The notes: generated from the sequence alone by a model not told the origin. Positions 35,357 to 44,184 are shown, counted from the first letter of the stretch. The stretch: 64,000 nucleotides of DNA from DAITAZ01 sp036824045 (GCA_036824045.1 DAITAZ010000017.1:6865-70864), one strand, 5' to 3'. Translations and numbers: made by a program.

Positions 35357-37654
35357 TTAGTCCAACTTCGGGAACGGCCCGATGTACCCGGTGTAGGCGC
35401 GGCGCTCGGAGGAGCCCGCGTCCACCTTGTCGCTGTCCGACTCGTCGTAGGGATGCTGCACCACGCTCATCATGTAGCCCCAGCCGTTGATGTTGGGATA
35501 GACGTAGGGCGAGGTGGTTTCCGAGCCGTAGGGCGTGCTCAGGATGCGGGTGAGCACCTTGGTTTTGAGGTTGTAGGACCAGATCAGGTCGTTCTGGTGA
35601 CGGCTGGTGTCCTCGCCGATGATCAGCGTGCCCTTGCCCGGGATGAAGGTGAGGTTGTCCGGGCTGGCAATGCCGTTCACGTCGCAGGTGTTGCCCGCAT
35701 ACGTGGTGCCGGCGGCGTAGGTGGCGGGCTTGCCCAGCACCAGGCCTTTCATGGTGGTGGCCTGGTAGTTGGCATCCACGTCCAGCTCATAGACGCCGCC
35801 GCAGCGGTTTTCCGCCACCTTGATGTGGTCGCTGGTGAAGGCTTCGTTGGTGTTCTTCTTGCCCGTGGTGTTGGCCTTCATGCCGGCGGTGATGTCGCTC
35901 AGCGCCAGGTAGAGCTTCTTGCCCACCGGGTCGAAAGTGATGCCTTCTTCCTTTTGCAGTTCGGTGGTGGCGCCCAGGAGGGCGGCGTAGCGGCGGGTTT
36001 CGAGGAAGGCGGCGGCTTTTTCCATGCCGGGCTTCACGGTCAGGCATTCGTTGTAGCTGTTGCCTGCCGTGGCGCTGTGGCCGTGGCTGACGCCGGTGTA
36101 GCCGCTGGGGCAGGCGTAGGCGCCGTCCGCATCCTTGGCGGGGGTGACGGCGTCGAAGATGTCCGAGAACTTGATGCCGCCGTCCACCAGCGCCTTGATC
36201 TCCGCGTCCGTGGCCTGGCCGAGGAGAATCCAGCTCACGGTGAAACTGCCGCCATTGTCGGCGGAGGTCTGGGTCAGCTTGGCGGCGTAGAGCTTGCCGG
36301 CGGAGAGGTCCTGGGCCTTGTCCGCCTTGTACATGAACAGGCCTACCATGGTGCCGTCGTCGGTGATGTAGGCGGTCTTCTCGTCGGGCATCACGTAGGC
36401 CAGTTCCATCGCCGCCCGCCCCATGGAGTAATGCTTGACCACGTTCACGTTGCTGGCGAAGGTGCCGCTGCCCATGTCCGGGCCAGTGACCTTGGCTTCG
36501 ATGATGTAGCCGTAGCGGTAGGGATTGACCTTGGTCATGTCGCCGCCGAAGTAGTCACCCATGGCGCCGTAGTAGGTGTCGGGCGAGGTGCCGTCGGCGT
36601 TGGCCTTGATGCCGGTGGCGGGGTCCACCAGTCGGGCATCGGGTTCATATTCCTCGGAGCCCAGATGGCTCTTCCACGGCGTGCGCGAGCCGGCGCAGTG
36701 CACCCAGCCGCCGCCCAGGCTGGCGAAGCTGACCGGCTTGGTGGCGACCGGCGTCAGGGCACCAGTGCTGGTGTTCTGGTTCAGTTCGGTGATGTAGAAG
36801 CCACCGGGGCGGCTTTCAAACTGGGAAAGCATGAACAGTTTGCCGTGCACATCCAGCAGCGACGAGAAATCGTTGTCGTCGGAGATGCGCTGAGAGCCGT
36901 CGGTGGCGGTGAGCGGATTGCCGTTGGCGTCGTAGAGCAGGCCGAACGTGCCGCTGCCGGCGACTTGCCCGCTTCGCAGGATGGTGTTGAAGCCGATGGT
37001 GCTGGCCTTGCCGCCCACCGTCACGCTGCTGGTGGCCAGCACCTTGCGCTTGTCCGCGTCGGTGGTGGGGTAGTCGATGGCCTTGAACGCCACGGCGACC
37101 TGGCCGTTGGCCGCCAGGTTGCGCTGGTAGTGGTCCGTCGCCTTCTCGGCCGACACCACCTTGTCGGCAGCCACGCCGGCGCACTTGGCGATGTCGGCGC
37201 TGGCGCTGGCCAGGTCGCAGGTCTTATCCACCGTGGTGCTGGCGAGCTTGATGCCGTTGTCTGGATTGGCGTCGCTGTCCAGGGACTGGAGGATGCGCAG
37301 GATGTTCAGCGTCTTGGTATCGGTCAGGCTGCCGCTGGCGTTGCCCGCCACGTCGTGGGCGTAGACCATGGCGGCTCCGGTGGTGGAGCCCAGTTTCAGG
37401 CCGTCCTTGCCACCCACGTAGAAGGTGACGGTGTCGCCTTCCTGGTAGTTGAACTGGCCCTGGGCGTTGGTGGTGCCGGTGATGCCGTTGGTGGTGGTGT
37501 AGTAGAGCCCTTCCACGGCGGCGTCGGAGAATACGCCGGTACTGGCGGAGGATGAGCCGCCGCCACCGCCGCCACCGCAGGCGGCAAGCGCGAACGTGAC
37601 CGACAGGGCGATGGCGCTCATGGCGTAAGGGGCTTTGAGGGTGCGCACGGACAT
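35357..37654 (-). CDS. PhoX/DUF839-like lipoprotein
   Basis: 765 residues. The signal peptide ends in L-A-A-C (Cys26) followed by a poly-Gly/Ser linker, so it is a lipoprotein rather than a Tat-exported PhoX. The C-terminal region has the DUF839/PhoX beta-propeller pattern EEGITFDPVGKKLYLALSD, GIASPDNLTFIPGKGTLIIGEDT and the acidic, metal-binding-type residues there. An early segment (LYYTTTNGITGTTNAQGQFNYQEGDTV type, residues 50-75) looks like a separate beta domain. PhoX proteins are calcium-dependent phosphatases; activity here is not proven. A candidate PHO box lies upstream. Confidence 0.78.
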   Translation of the reverse strand: MSVRTLKAPYAMSAIALSVTFALAACGGGGGGGSSSASTGVFSDAAVEGLYYTTTNGITGTTNAQGQFNYQEGDTVTFYVGGKDGLKLGSTTGAAMVYAHDVAGNASGSLTDTKTLNILRILQSLDSDANPDNGIKLASTTVDKTCDLASASADIAKCAGVAADKVVSAEKATDHYQRNLAANGQVAVAFKAIDYPTTDADKRKVLATSSVTVGGKASTIGFNTILRSGQVAGSGTFGLLYDANGNPLTATDGSQRISDDNDFSSLLDVHGKLFMLSQFESRPGGFYITELNQNTSTGALTPVATKPVSFASLGGGWVHCAGSRTPWKSHLGSEEYEPDARLVDPATGIKANADGTSPDTYYGAMGDYFGGDMTKVNPYRYGYIIEAKVTGPDMGSGTFASNVNVVKHYSMGRAAMELAYVMPDEKTAYITDDGTMVGLFMYKADKAQDLSAGKLYAAKLTQTSADNGGSFTVSWILLGQATDAEIKALVDGGIKFSDIFDAVTPAKDADGAYACPSGYTGVSHGHSATAGNSYNECLTVKPGMEKAAAFLETRRYAALLGATTELQKEEGITFDPVGKKLYLALSDITAGMKANTTGKKNTNEAFTSDHIKVAENRCGGVYELDVDANYQATTMKGLVLGKPATYAAGTTYAGNTCDVNGIASPDNLTFIPGKGTLIIGEDTSRHQNDLIWSYNLKTKVLTRILSTPYGSETTSPYVYPNINGWGYMMSVVQHPYDESDSDKVDAGSSERRAYTGYIGPFPKLD

Positions 37655-37721
37655 GGGGACTCCTGAACCGGATAAAAGTTGGATGGCGAGTTCGCTCGGT
37701 GCGGGAGTATCCGCCGGGCGT

Positions 37722-37739
37722 GTGACACATCCATGACGC
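37722..37739 (-). promoter_or_regulatory. candidate PHO box of the PhoX-like gene
   Basis: On the - strand, GCGTCAT-ggat-GTGTCAC: two 7-bp units with 11-bp periodicity, each matching 5 of 7 positions of CTGTCAT. A GATACT follows after 10 bp, a suitable -10. The box is 68-85 bp upstream of the PhoX-like ATG, as expected for PhoB control. Confidence 0.55.
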
Positions 37740-37762
37740 TTTTATGCCGGTTCAGGCGGCGA

Positions 37763-38200
37763 TCAGGGGTCTTCCACCTCGATGCCGTGGGCGGACAGCC
37801 AGCGCTTGTCCACTTCCCAGCGGATGGTCTTGACGCCCGGCTGCGCCTGCACGATGCCCGAGGCTTCGGATTGCAGGCGGGCCATTTCCTCCTGGGCGGC
37901 GATGAAGGCCGGGTTCGAGGGCGTCTTCACGTCCAGCCCGGGGTGGATGCGGGCCAGAAAGCGGGCCGCCGGCACCGCAAAGCTGCGGGGCGAGGCCATG
38001 ATGGCGGTTTCCCCCTCCACCCGCAGTACCTTGAACTTGAAGGGGTAGTTCTTCAATTGCGGGCTGGCGGCCGCTTCCAGCGCCTGATTCAGCTCCCGGG
38101 TGCGGGGGTCGGCCCGCTGGGCAAACCAGTCGCCCACGAAAATCAGCGCAAGGGCCAGCACCAGCCAGTGCCACAGCTTGAGTTTGGGTAGCGCCACCAT
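37763..38200 (-). CDS. membrane-anchored hypothetical protein
   Basis: 145 residues. One N-terminal membrane helix (about residues 8-27) is followed by a soluble domain of about 115 residues with ELNQALEAAASPQLKNYPFKFKVL and a Trp-rich C-terminus (TIRWEVDKRWLSAHG). No family recognised. GGAGG lies 3 nt before the ATG, tightly spaced. It is downstream of the MaoC-type gene by 30 bp on the same strand and probably the last gene of that operon. Confidence 0.7.
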   Translation of the reverse strand: MVALPKLKLWHWLVLALALIFVGDWFAQRADPRTRELNQALEAAASPQLKNYPFKFKVLRVEGETAIMASPRSFAVPAARFLARIHPGLDVKTPSNPAFIAAQEEMARLQSEASGIVQAQPGVKTIRWEVDKRWLSAHGIEVEDP

Positions 38201-38230
38201 GTACCTCCGAGTGTCGGGGAATCGTCCCGC

Positions 38231-38686
38231 CTAGTCTGCCAGTTGTGGCCGGCGCAGCAAGAGGTGCAGGCCGATGAAGCTCAGCACCGCTTCGTCCCGC
38301 TGGTTCACCGCCTTGTAGCGCAGGCGGGCGATCCCCCGATCCGGCTTGCTGGTGGAGGGTTTGATGTCGAGCACCTCCACTTCCGTGTGCAGGGTATCGC
38401 CGGGGCGCACCGGTGCCAGCCAGCGCAGTTCGTCCAGCCCCGGGGAGCCGATGCTGGATTCCTTGAAGATGCCGCTCTGGATGAACAGCCGGAAGCACAG
38501 GGCGATGCTCTGGAAGCCGCTGGCAATGAGCCCGCCGTAGGGTGACTTGGCAGCGGCGATGGTGTCCAGGTGGAAGGGCTGGGGATCGTAGCGCAGGGCG
38601 AAGTCGATGATCTCGGCTTCGGTGAAGGTGATGCCGCTGGTGGTGATGATTTCGCCCGGGGTCAGGTCTTCCAGGTAACGGCTCAT
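38231..38686 (-). CDS. MaoC-family (R-specific hydratase-like) protein
   Basis: 151 residues of the hot-dog fold. ALRYDPQPFHLD near residue 31 is the active-site D-x4-H of MaoC-type enoyl-CoA hydratases, and GLIASGFQSIALCFRLF and VRPGDTLHTEVEVLDIKPS are further family landmarks. Such enzymes hydrate enoyl-CoA or related thioesters. The ATG overlaps the upstream MBL gene stop (ATGA), so both are translated together. Confidence 0.85.
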   Translation of the reverse strand: MSRYLEDLTPGEIITTSGITFTEAEIIDFALRYDPQPFHLDTIAAAKSPYGGLIASGFQSIALCFRLFIQSGIFKESSIGSPGLDELRWLAPVRPGDTLHTEVEVLDIKPSTSKPDRGIARLRYKAVNQRDEAVLSFIGLHLLLRRPQLAD

Positions 38687-39636
38687 GCGGATTTCTCCTG
38701 TTGGTCCAGCCATACGCACAGGCCCTGGGCATTGAGCTCCAGGTCCGTGGCCCAGATTTCGCGCAGTTCCGCCTCGCTCTGGGTGTTGCCGATTGCCTGC
38801 GCTTCGGCGAGCAGCAACCGGGCCAGTTCCTCGCGCACGCAGGCGTGGCGCACGGCGCCGGCGTCCGCGTGGCGGCGGACGGCGGCCACGTGGCCGTCCA
38901 CCAGCCGGTGCAGCCGGGCACCCAGTTCGGCGACGGAGGTGCGCTCGCTGAAGTGCGTGAGATAGACGGCCCGGGGCTGGCAGGCGAGGATGCGGTCGAT
39001 GGATGCGTGCAGCGCCTCGGGCTCGAACTGCACCGGTGTGCTGGAGGGAAAGATCAGCGCGCGGTCCTGGGCGTCGCACTCCCGGTAGGAGATGCCGAAA
39101 GTGTCGCCGGTGAACACGGCCGCGGCCTGCAGGTCGTGGATCACCATGTGGTGCCGGGCGTGGCCGGGGCTGTCCAGGCATACCAGGGTTTTTGCGCCCA
39201 GGGTGAGGCTCAGCCCGTCGGTGGCTTCGATGATGCGTGCGGCGGGTACCGGCAGCAGTTCGCCATAAAGGCGCGTGGCTTGTGCCTCGCCATACACGGC
39301 CTTGACGCCGGCAAAGAGCTTGTCCGGTGCCGCCATGTGGCGCGCCCCGCGGGGGTGGACCACCAGACGGGCATTGGGGAAGGCGGCCATCATGGCGCCC
39401 GCGCCTCCGGCGTGGTCGAGGTGGATGTGGGTGAGGATCACGTAATCCACGGCGCTGTTGTCCAGCCCCAGGATGCGCAGGGCGGCTTCGGCCCGGGGCA
39501 GGGCGGCGGAGGTGCCCGTGTCCACAAAGGCGGCGCGGCCTTCACTTTCGATGAGGTGGATGGCGGCCATGCCGGGCCGCACGTAATCGGCATCGAAAGC
39601 ATGGATGCCGTTCTGGTAGTCGATCAGGTTCAGCAT
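38683..39636 (-). CDS. metallo-beta-lactamase-fold hydrolase
   Basis: 317 residues. The HIHLDHAGG motif near residue 70 is the dinuclear-metal signature of the MBL fold, with SPGHARHHMVI and FTGDTFG supplying further metal ligands near 156 and 175. The C-terminal 90 residues form a helical extension. Glyoxalase II-like or thioesterase activity is possible; substrate unknown. It is the first gene of an ATGA-coupled operon with a MaoC-type hydratase, suggesting linked CoA-thioester chemistry. Confidence 0.85.
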   Translation of the reverse strand: MLNLIDYQNGIHAFDADYVRPGMAAIHLIESEGRAAFVDTGTSAALPRAEAALRILGLDNSAVDYVILTHIHLDHAGGAGAMMAAFPNARLVVHPRGARHMAAPDKLFAGVKAVYGEAQATRLYGELLPVPAARIIEATDGLSLTLGAKTLVCLDSPGHARHHMVIHDLQAAAVFTGDTFGISYRECDAQDRALIFPSSTPVQFEPEALHASIDRILACQPRAVYLTHFSERTSVAELGARLHRLVDGHVAAVRRHADAGAVRHACVREELARLLLAEAQAIGNTQSEAELREIWATDLELNAQGLCVWLDQQEKSA

Positions 39637-39868
39637 TGCCTGGGTGGACGCTCGCGGGCGCCCGTCGTTCGGGTTGGAGAGCCCGCATTATGCCGCAGGC
39701 GGGCGTCACCCATACGCTGGCGAATGGTGGGTGAAGGTTCGCCCGGGCATGGTGGGTGGTATTGGGTTCCCCCCCTTCCAAAGACAGGCAGGGCGCGGTG
39801 ACCATACGCGAACATCGCCCGGGTTTGGCTGGGCAGTATTTCAATTACAAACATAAGGGGTCGGAAAA

Positions 39869-40615
39869 ATGCACGCGAAGTGGAATTGGATGAGTTGGCG
39901 TCGGTGCGGGCTGGCTGCGCTGGCGGTTTTGATGACGGCCTGCGCCACGCCGGTGGCGCACCAGCAGGAGTTGGCGGCCAGCGAGCGGGCGCGCATCCGC
40001 AAGGTGGCCCTGCTGCGGGTGGCCGAGCCCCAGCGCATGGGGGTGGTGGATCTGGGCGCGATCAAGGGCGGGGGGCTCGCCGGTGGGCTGATTGGCGCGG
40101 CCATCATGGGCAATGTGACGGACAAGCGCAGCAAGGAATTCGTGGATGCAATCAACACCCGCAAGATCCGTCTGGGTGTGGCGCTGGCCGAATCGATCCA
40201 GAAGGAATTGCGGGGTGCCGGCTACACCGTCAAGTACCTGGCTACGGAGAATCCCAAGTTCGCCCCGGATGGCAAGTCGGACGACTACAGCCACATCCAG
40301 ACCGATGCGGACGCCATTCTCAACGTCTGGTACGACACCACGGGTTATGTGGCGCCGGCCATGGGTGAGGAATATCGGCCCTGGCTGAACCTGAAGGCCC
40401 GTCTGCTCGATGCCAGGACCAAGCAGGTGCTCTACTACCAGGAGTTCAGCCTGGGCATGCCGCGCAAGGCGGAGCGAGTGGATCACCTGGAAGCCGAGGG
40501 CCCTTATCGCTACGGCTCCTTCGATGCGCTGATGGCCAAGGTGGATGAGGCCGCCGAGGGGCTGCGGAAGAATCAGGAGCGCGTTGCGCTGCGCCTGGCC
40601 CAGCAGATCCGCTGA
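39869..40615 (+). CDS. lipoprotein, unknown function
   Basis: 248 residues with a lipobox L-M-T-A-C (Cys25). The mature part has a Gly-rich GGGLAGGLIGAAIMG stretch near residue 67, resembling a membrane-associating glycine zipper, and a C-terminal region with WLNLKARLLDARTKQVLYYQEF typical of envelope lipoproteins of unknown role. AAGGGG precedes the ATG. No partner gene is evident; the next gene has its own Fur-like control region. Confidence 0.75.
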   Translation: MHAKWNWMSWRRCGLAALAVLMTACATPVAHQQELAASERARIRKVALLRVAEPQRMGVVDLGAIKGGGLAGGLIGAAIMGNVTDKRSKEFVDAINTRKIRLGVALAESIQKELRGAGYTVKYLATENPKFAPDGKSDDYSHIQTDADAILNVWYDTTGYVAPAMGEEYRPWLNLKARLLDARTKQVLYYQEFSLGMPRKAERVDHLEAEGPYRYGSFDALMAKVDEAAEGLRKNQERVALRLAQQIR

Positions 40616-40703
40616 GGGGGCATCCTGCCACGGGGGGCGAGCCTGCCGCGCCTTCCCGGGCGGGAGTTGACCTGGCGCAGGGTTTGCCGGCCTGGATCTT
40701 CGA

Positions 40704-40728
40704 TACAATAATGAGAAATGTTCGCATT
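40704..40728 (+). promoter_or_regulatory. -10 element and Fur-like box upstream of feoB
   Basis: TACAAT (40704-40709) is followed directly by AATGAGAA-atg-TTCGCATT (40710-40728), an imperfect inverted repeat (7 of 8 arm positions) close to Fur boxes of the AATGAGAA...TTCTCATT type. The site would cover the transcription start and lies 20 nt before the TTG start. No good -35 is seen at the right distance. Confidence 0.55.
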
Positions 40729-40747
40729 AATGCATCGGTGACCCATT

Positions 40748-42799
40748 TTGAAACCTGCCGCTCCCCAGGTTCACACTATTCCCATCCATGGCCCCCTGCT
40801 CCGGGGCGAGCGGCGGCCACGGGTGGCGCTGGTCGGGCGGCCCGGGGTGGGGCGTTCCACCATCTTTCAGGCGGCTTCCAGCGTGGCGGTGCGTCAGGAG
40901 CGGCTGGCGGGGGACGAGGCCCGCTACGAGGAATGCACCGTCGAGCTGGGGCTGGAGCAGATTTCGCTGGTCAAGCTGCCCGCCATCGGCTCGCTCCACC
41001 GAGTGAGCGAGCATGAGCGGGCGGTGCTCAAGCACTTGCTGTGGGGAGACAACTGGCCCGCCATTGCCTGCCACGAGCCGGAACAGCCCAAGAGGTTCGC
41101 CGCGCCGGACGTGTTGATCCAGGTGGTGGACGCCACCACGCTGGAGCGGGACCTGGAGCTCACGCTGGAGCTTTCCCAACTCGGGCGGCCCCTGGTGATC
41201 GCGCTCAACCGCATGGATGAAGCCCGCGCCCGCCACCTCTTCATCCACGTGCGCGGGCTGGCGGAGCGCCTGGGCGTGCCGGTGGTGCCCACCGTGGCGC
41301 ACATGGGGATCGGGCTCTCCGATCTGTTCAGGGCAGCGCTGGACGCTGCGCGCAAGCAGAGTTGCCCGTTGCCCCAGCCCTCCAGCCCCCACATCGTGCG
41401 CAGCCTGGCGGCGCTGAATGCGCTGCTTGCCCGGCCGGAGCTGGAAGCGGCCTTCCGGGTGCCCCGCGCCTTGCTGCTCACCCAACTGGCGGAGAACGAC
41501 GACTGGCTCCTGGGCGAGCTGGAGGCCCATTTTCCGGCGCTGCTGCCCCAGGTGGCCGCGGCCCGCGCGCAGGCCGCCAGCCTGTTGCCCCGCCCGCCCG
41601 CGGACGAACTCCACGCGGACCGCCACCACCGGGCGGCGCTGCTTTTCGAGGCGGTGACCAGTTTCTCCAGCGGCGACGACGTGGAGCCCTGGAAGCGCTG
41701 GCTGGACGAGCTTTTCCTGCATCCGCGCTGGGGCCTCATCGGCAGCATGGCGGTGTTTGCGGCGGTGCTGTTCGTGGTGTTCGAGGTCAGCACCTTTCTC
41801 GATTCCATCACCTCCGCCCGGCTGGTGGAGATGGCCCAGGCCTGGCAGCCGGATACCCTCGCCGGCGTGGTGGGCCGTGCCGTGCTCGATGGCTTGATCG
41901 GCTTGCTGGGCATCGTCGTGCCCTACATGCTGCCTCTGGTGTTGCTGCTGGTGGCGCTGGAACAGAGCGGCATCATGCATCGGGTGGCATTCGTGCTGGA
42001 CCGGGGTTTTCACCGCATGGGGCTGCACGGGGGCGTGGCGGTGCCGTTCCTCATGGGGTTGGGCTGCAACGTGCCGGCCATTTCGGCCGCGGCGGCTTCT
42101 TCGTCGGGGCGGGACAGGCTGGTGGCCGTGCTGCTCATCGCCTTCGTGCCCTGTTCCGCCCGCTCCGCCATCATTCTCGCCCTGGGGGGCAAGTACCTGG
42201 GCGGGCTGGGGGTGTTCGCCATCTTCATGTCCACGATGGTGGTGGTGGGGCTGCTGGGCCGGGTGCTGGCCCGCCGCTACGCAGGTACCGCTCCCGGGCT
42301 GGTGCAGGACATTCCGCCCTATGCCTGGCCCCGCTGGCGCCCGCTCCTGGCCCAGACCTGGGAGCAGACCCGGGACATTGTCACCATCGTCGCGCCCCTG
42401 CTGGTGGCGGGCAGCATCGTCCTCGCCCTGCTCGAACACTGGGGCGCAGATCAGGTGATCAATCTGCTGCTCACCCCCGTCAGCCACTGGTGGCTGGGCT
42501 TGCCGGTGGCCCTGGGGGTGCCCATCCTGTTTGGCGTGCTGCGCAAGGAACTGTCGTTGCTCATGGTCTACCAGGCCCTGGGCACGCTGGAGATCGAACC
42601 CATCCTCGACTGGGTGCAGATCGCTACCTTCCTGGTCTTCCTCACCTTCTACGTGCCCTGTGTTTCCACCTTCGCCGCCATGCTGCGGGTGATCGGCCGG
42701 CGCGAGGCGGTGTATTCCCTCGGCCTCTCGGTAGGGGTGGCGCTGGCCTTGGCCCTGGCGGCGCGGTTGCTGCTGGAGGCGGCGCGGGCCCTGCTCTGA
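40748..42799 (+). CDS. feoB: FeoB-like ferrous iron transporter with degenerate G domain
   Basis: 683 residues. The membrane half (about 325-683) has FeoB Gate landmarks: GLGCNVPAI near residue 438, the PCSARSAI cysteine motif and LRKELSLLM. The N-terminal G domain is damaged: the P-loop reads GRPGVGRST, with Arg36 in place of the invariant Lys; the G3 DLPG motif is replaced by KLPA; G4 NRMD (154-157) is intact. Translation must start at TTG 40748 because no in-frame ATG or GTG lies near the N-terminus. No feoA or feoC is adjacent. Fe(II) uptake remains likely but GTP dependence is doubtful. Confidence 0.82.
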   Translation: MKPAAPQVHTIPIHGPLLRGERRPRVALVGRPGVGRSTIFQAASSVAVRQERLAGDEARYEECTVELGLEQISLVKLPAIGSLHRVSEHERAVLKHLLWGDNWPAIACHEPEQPKRFAAPDVLIQVVDATTLERDLELTLELSQLGRPLVIALNRMDEARARHLFIHVRGLAERLGVPVVPTVAHMGIGLSDLFRAALDAARKQSCPLPQPSSPHIVRSLAALNALLARPELEAAFRVPRALLLTQLAENDDWLLGELEAHFPALLPQVAAARAQAASLLPRPPADELHADRHHRAALLFEAVTSFSSGDDVEPWKRWLDELFLHPRWGLIGSMAVFAAVLFVVFEVSTFLDSITSARLVEMAQAWQPDTLAGVVGRAVLDGLIGLLGIVVPYMLPLVLLLVALEQSGIMHRVAFVLDRGFHRMGLHGGVAVPFLMGLGCNVPAISAAAASSSGRDRLVAVLLIAFVPCSARSAIILALGGKYLGGLGVFAIFMSTMVVVGLLGRVLARRYAGTAPGLVQDIPPYAWPRWRPLLAQTWEQTRDIVTIVAPLLVAGSIVLALLEHWGADQVINLLLTPVSHWWLGLPVALGVPILFGVLRKELSLLMVYQALGTLEIEPILDWVQIATFLVFLTFYVPCVSTFAAMLRVIGRREAVYSLGLSVGVALALALAARLLLEAARALL

Positions 42800-42815
42800 G
42801 GCCGCGGCGGCCCGT

Positions 42816-43502
42816 TCACCCGCCTTCGCACCCGGCGGCTGCCCGCAGGTAGTCCGCCAGACGGCGTCCGCGCTGGAGGGGGTAAATTTCCGCCAGCACG
42901 GCGCTGTCCTGCATGCGGTCCAGGCGGAAGGTGCGAAAACCTTCCCGCAGCTCGCACCAGGCGCCCAGCGTCCACGCGGTGCCCCAGAAGATCACGCACA
43001 GCGGCCACACCACCCTCTGGCTGGTCTGGCCGCTGGCGTCGGAGTAGGCGAGCCGCACCTTGTTGCGGGTGTTCGTGGCCCGGCGCAGGCGGCCCAGGGG
43101 TTCCACCATTGCCGGGGGGACATGGAAGTCCGGTACCAGCAGTCGTTCTTCCGTGCGGCCCCGGCGATCGCCCGGCAGCGCGTTGCGGATCTTGGCCATG
43201 GCCGTGTCCGCCGCACGCCCCAGGGCAGCGTCCCCCCAGCCCTGCACCATGCGCGCGCCCAGCAGCAGGGCCTGCAGTTCCTCCTCGCTGAAGGTGATGG
43301 GCGGGAGCCGGTAGCCCGGGCGCAGGCGGTAGCCCACCCCCGCCTCGCTGTCGATGGGGGTGCCGGTGGCGATCAGGTCCGCCATGTCCCGGTACAGGGT
43401 GCGCTCGGTGACCTCCAGCGCCTGGGCCAGCATGCGGGCCGTTTTGACCCGCCCGTCGGAGAGCAGCAGCACGATCTGGTACAGGCGCTCGGCACGGCGC
43501 AT
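42816..43502 (-). CDS. YafY-type HTH/WYL transcriptional regulator
   Basis: 228 residues. An N-terminal winged HTH (MRRAERLYQIVLLLSDGR, then TARMLAQALEVTERTLYRDM) is followed by a linker and a WYL-like domain (RLAYSDASGQTSQRVVWPLCVIFW, then FRTFRLDRM). Proteins of this build are repressors or activators that often sit beside the gene they control. It is divergent from a glyoxalase-family gene, with a perfect inverted repeat in between. The start at 43502 is chosen from the conserved MRRAERL N-terminus. Confidence 0.88.
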   Translation of the reverse strand: MRRAERLYQIVLLLSDGRVKTARMLAQALEVTERTLYRDMADLIATGTPIDSEAGVGYRLRPGYRLPPITFSEEELQALLLGARMVQGWGDAALGRAADTAMAKIRNALPGDRRGRTEERLLVPDFHVPPAMVEPLGRLRRATNTRNKVRLAYSDASGQTSQRVVWPLCVIFWGTAWTLGAWCELREGFRTFRLDRMQDSAVLAEIYPLQRGRRLADYLRAAAGCEGG

Positions 43503-43571
43503 GGGGCCCCCGGGGACGATCAAGGTCAGGTGCTGTCAGGGTAGCATCGCCTGTGGCCTGCGTGGATGGGG

Positions 43572-43595
43572 CTCCTGACACCATGCTGTCAGGAG
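43572..43595. promoter_or_regulatory. operator-like inverted repeat between regulator and glyoxalase genes
   Basis: CTCCTGACA-ccatgc-TGTCAGGAG, with perfect 9-bp arms. A third TGTCAGG half-site lies at 43534-43540 near the regulator start. CTGACA/TGTCAG repeats fit a dimeric regulator such as the adjacent YafY-type protein. Confidence 0.65.
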
Positions 43596-43661
43596 GGCAG
43601 GCGCACCATGGTTGCCATGCGGTGGCGTCCCGCCAACCGCCCCAACCCGAAGGAGCCCATC

Positions 43662-44036
43662 ATGGAAAACGTTGCCACCTGGTTTGAAATCCCCTCCGCC
43701 GACTTCGACCGCGCCGTGCGCTTCTACGAAGCCATGTTCGCGCTCAGCCTGGACCGCCAGCCCTTTCCCGGCGGTGGCGGGCAGATGGCCCTCTTCCCCT
43801 ACGCCGAAGGCAAGGTGGGGGGCTCGGTCGTCCAGTGCGACATGGTCAAACCCGGCGCCGATGGCGTTCTCATCTACCTGAACGGGGGCGATGACCTGGC
43901 GATCCCCCTGGGGCGCGTCGAGGCCGCCGGCGGGCAGGTGGTGGTACCCAAGACGCAGATCTCCCCAGAGATCGGCTGGTTTGCCATGTTCAAGGACACG
44001 GAAGGGAACGTGCTGGGACTGCATTCGATGCAATGA
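43662..44036 (+). CDS. VOC (glyoxalase-like) family protein
   Basis: 124 residues of the vicinal-oxygen-chelate fold: WFEIPSADFDRAVRFYEAMF at the start and GWFAMFKDTEGNVLGLHS at the end, the latter with the metal-ligand-type residues of the family. Members include lyases, dioxygenases and resistance proteins; the activity here is not assignable. AAGGAG precedes ATG 43662. The divergent YafY-type regulator probably controls it. Confidence 0.87.
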   Translation: MENVATWFEIPSADFDRAVRFYEAMFALSLDRQPFPGGGGQMALFPYAEGKVGGSVVQCDMVKPGADGVLIYLNGGDDLAIPLGRVEAAGGQVVVPKTQISPEIGWFAMFKDTEGNVLGLHSMQ

Positions 44037-44184
44037 TGGCGCGCCGCCTGGGCGGCAGGCCCCCCAAGCCCAGGCAGAGCGAGGCGTCCGCTTTCGCGGT
44101 GCCCGGCCACCCCCGCCCCGCTCCCTTCCGGCACCACCGGGCTTGCCGGGGCGGGGGTGTGGGGAAGGCGCGTGGCGGGCCGGA

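Noticed and set aside
40667..40709. TTGACC and TACAAT as a -35/-10 pair for feoB
   Set aside because: The spacing is 31 bp, far outside 15-19 bp, so only the -10 and Fur-like box are reported.
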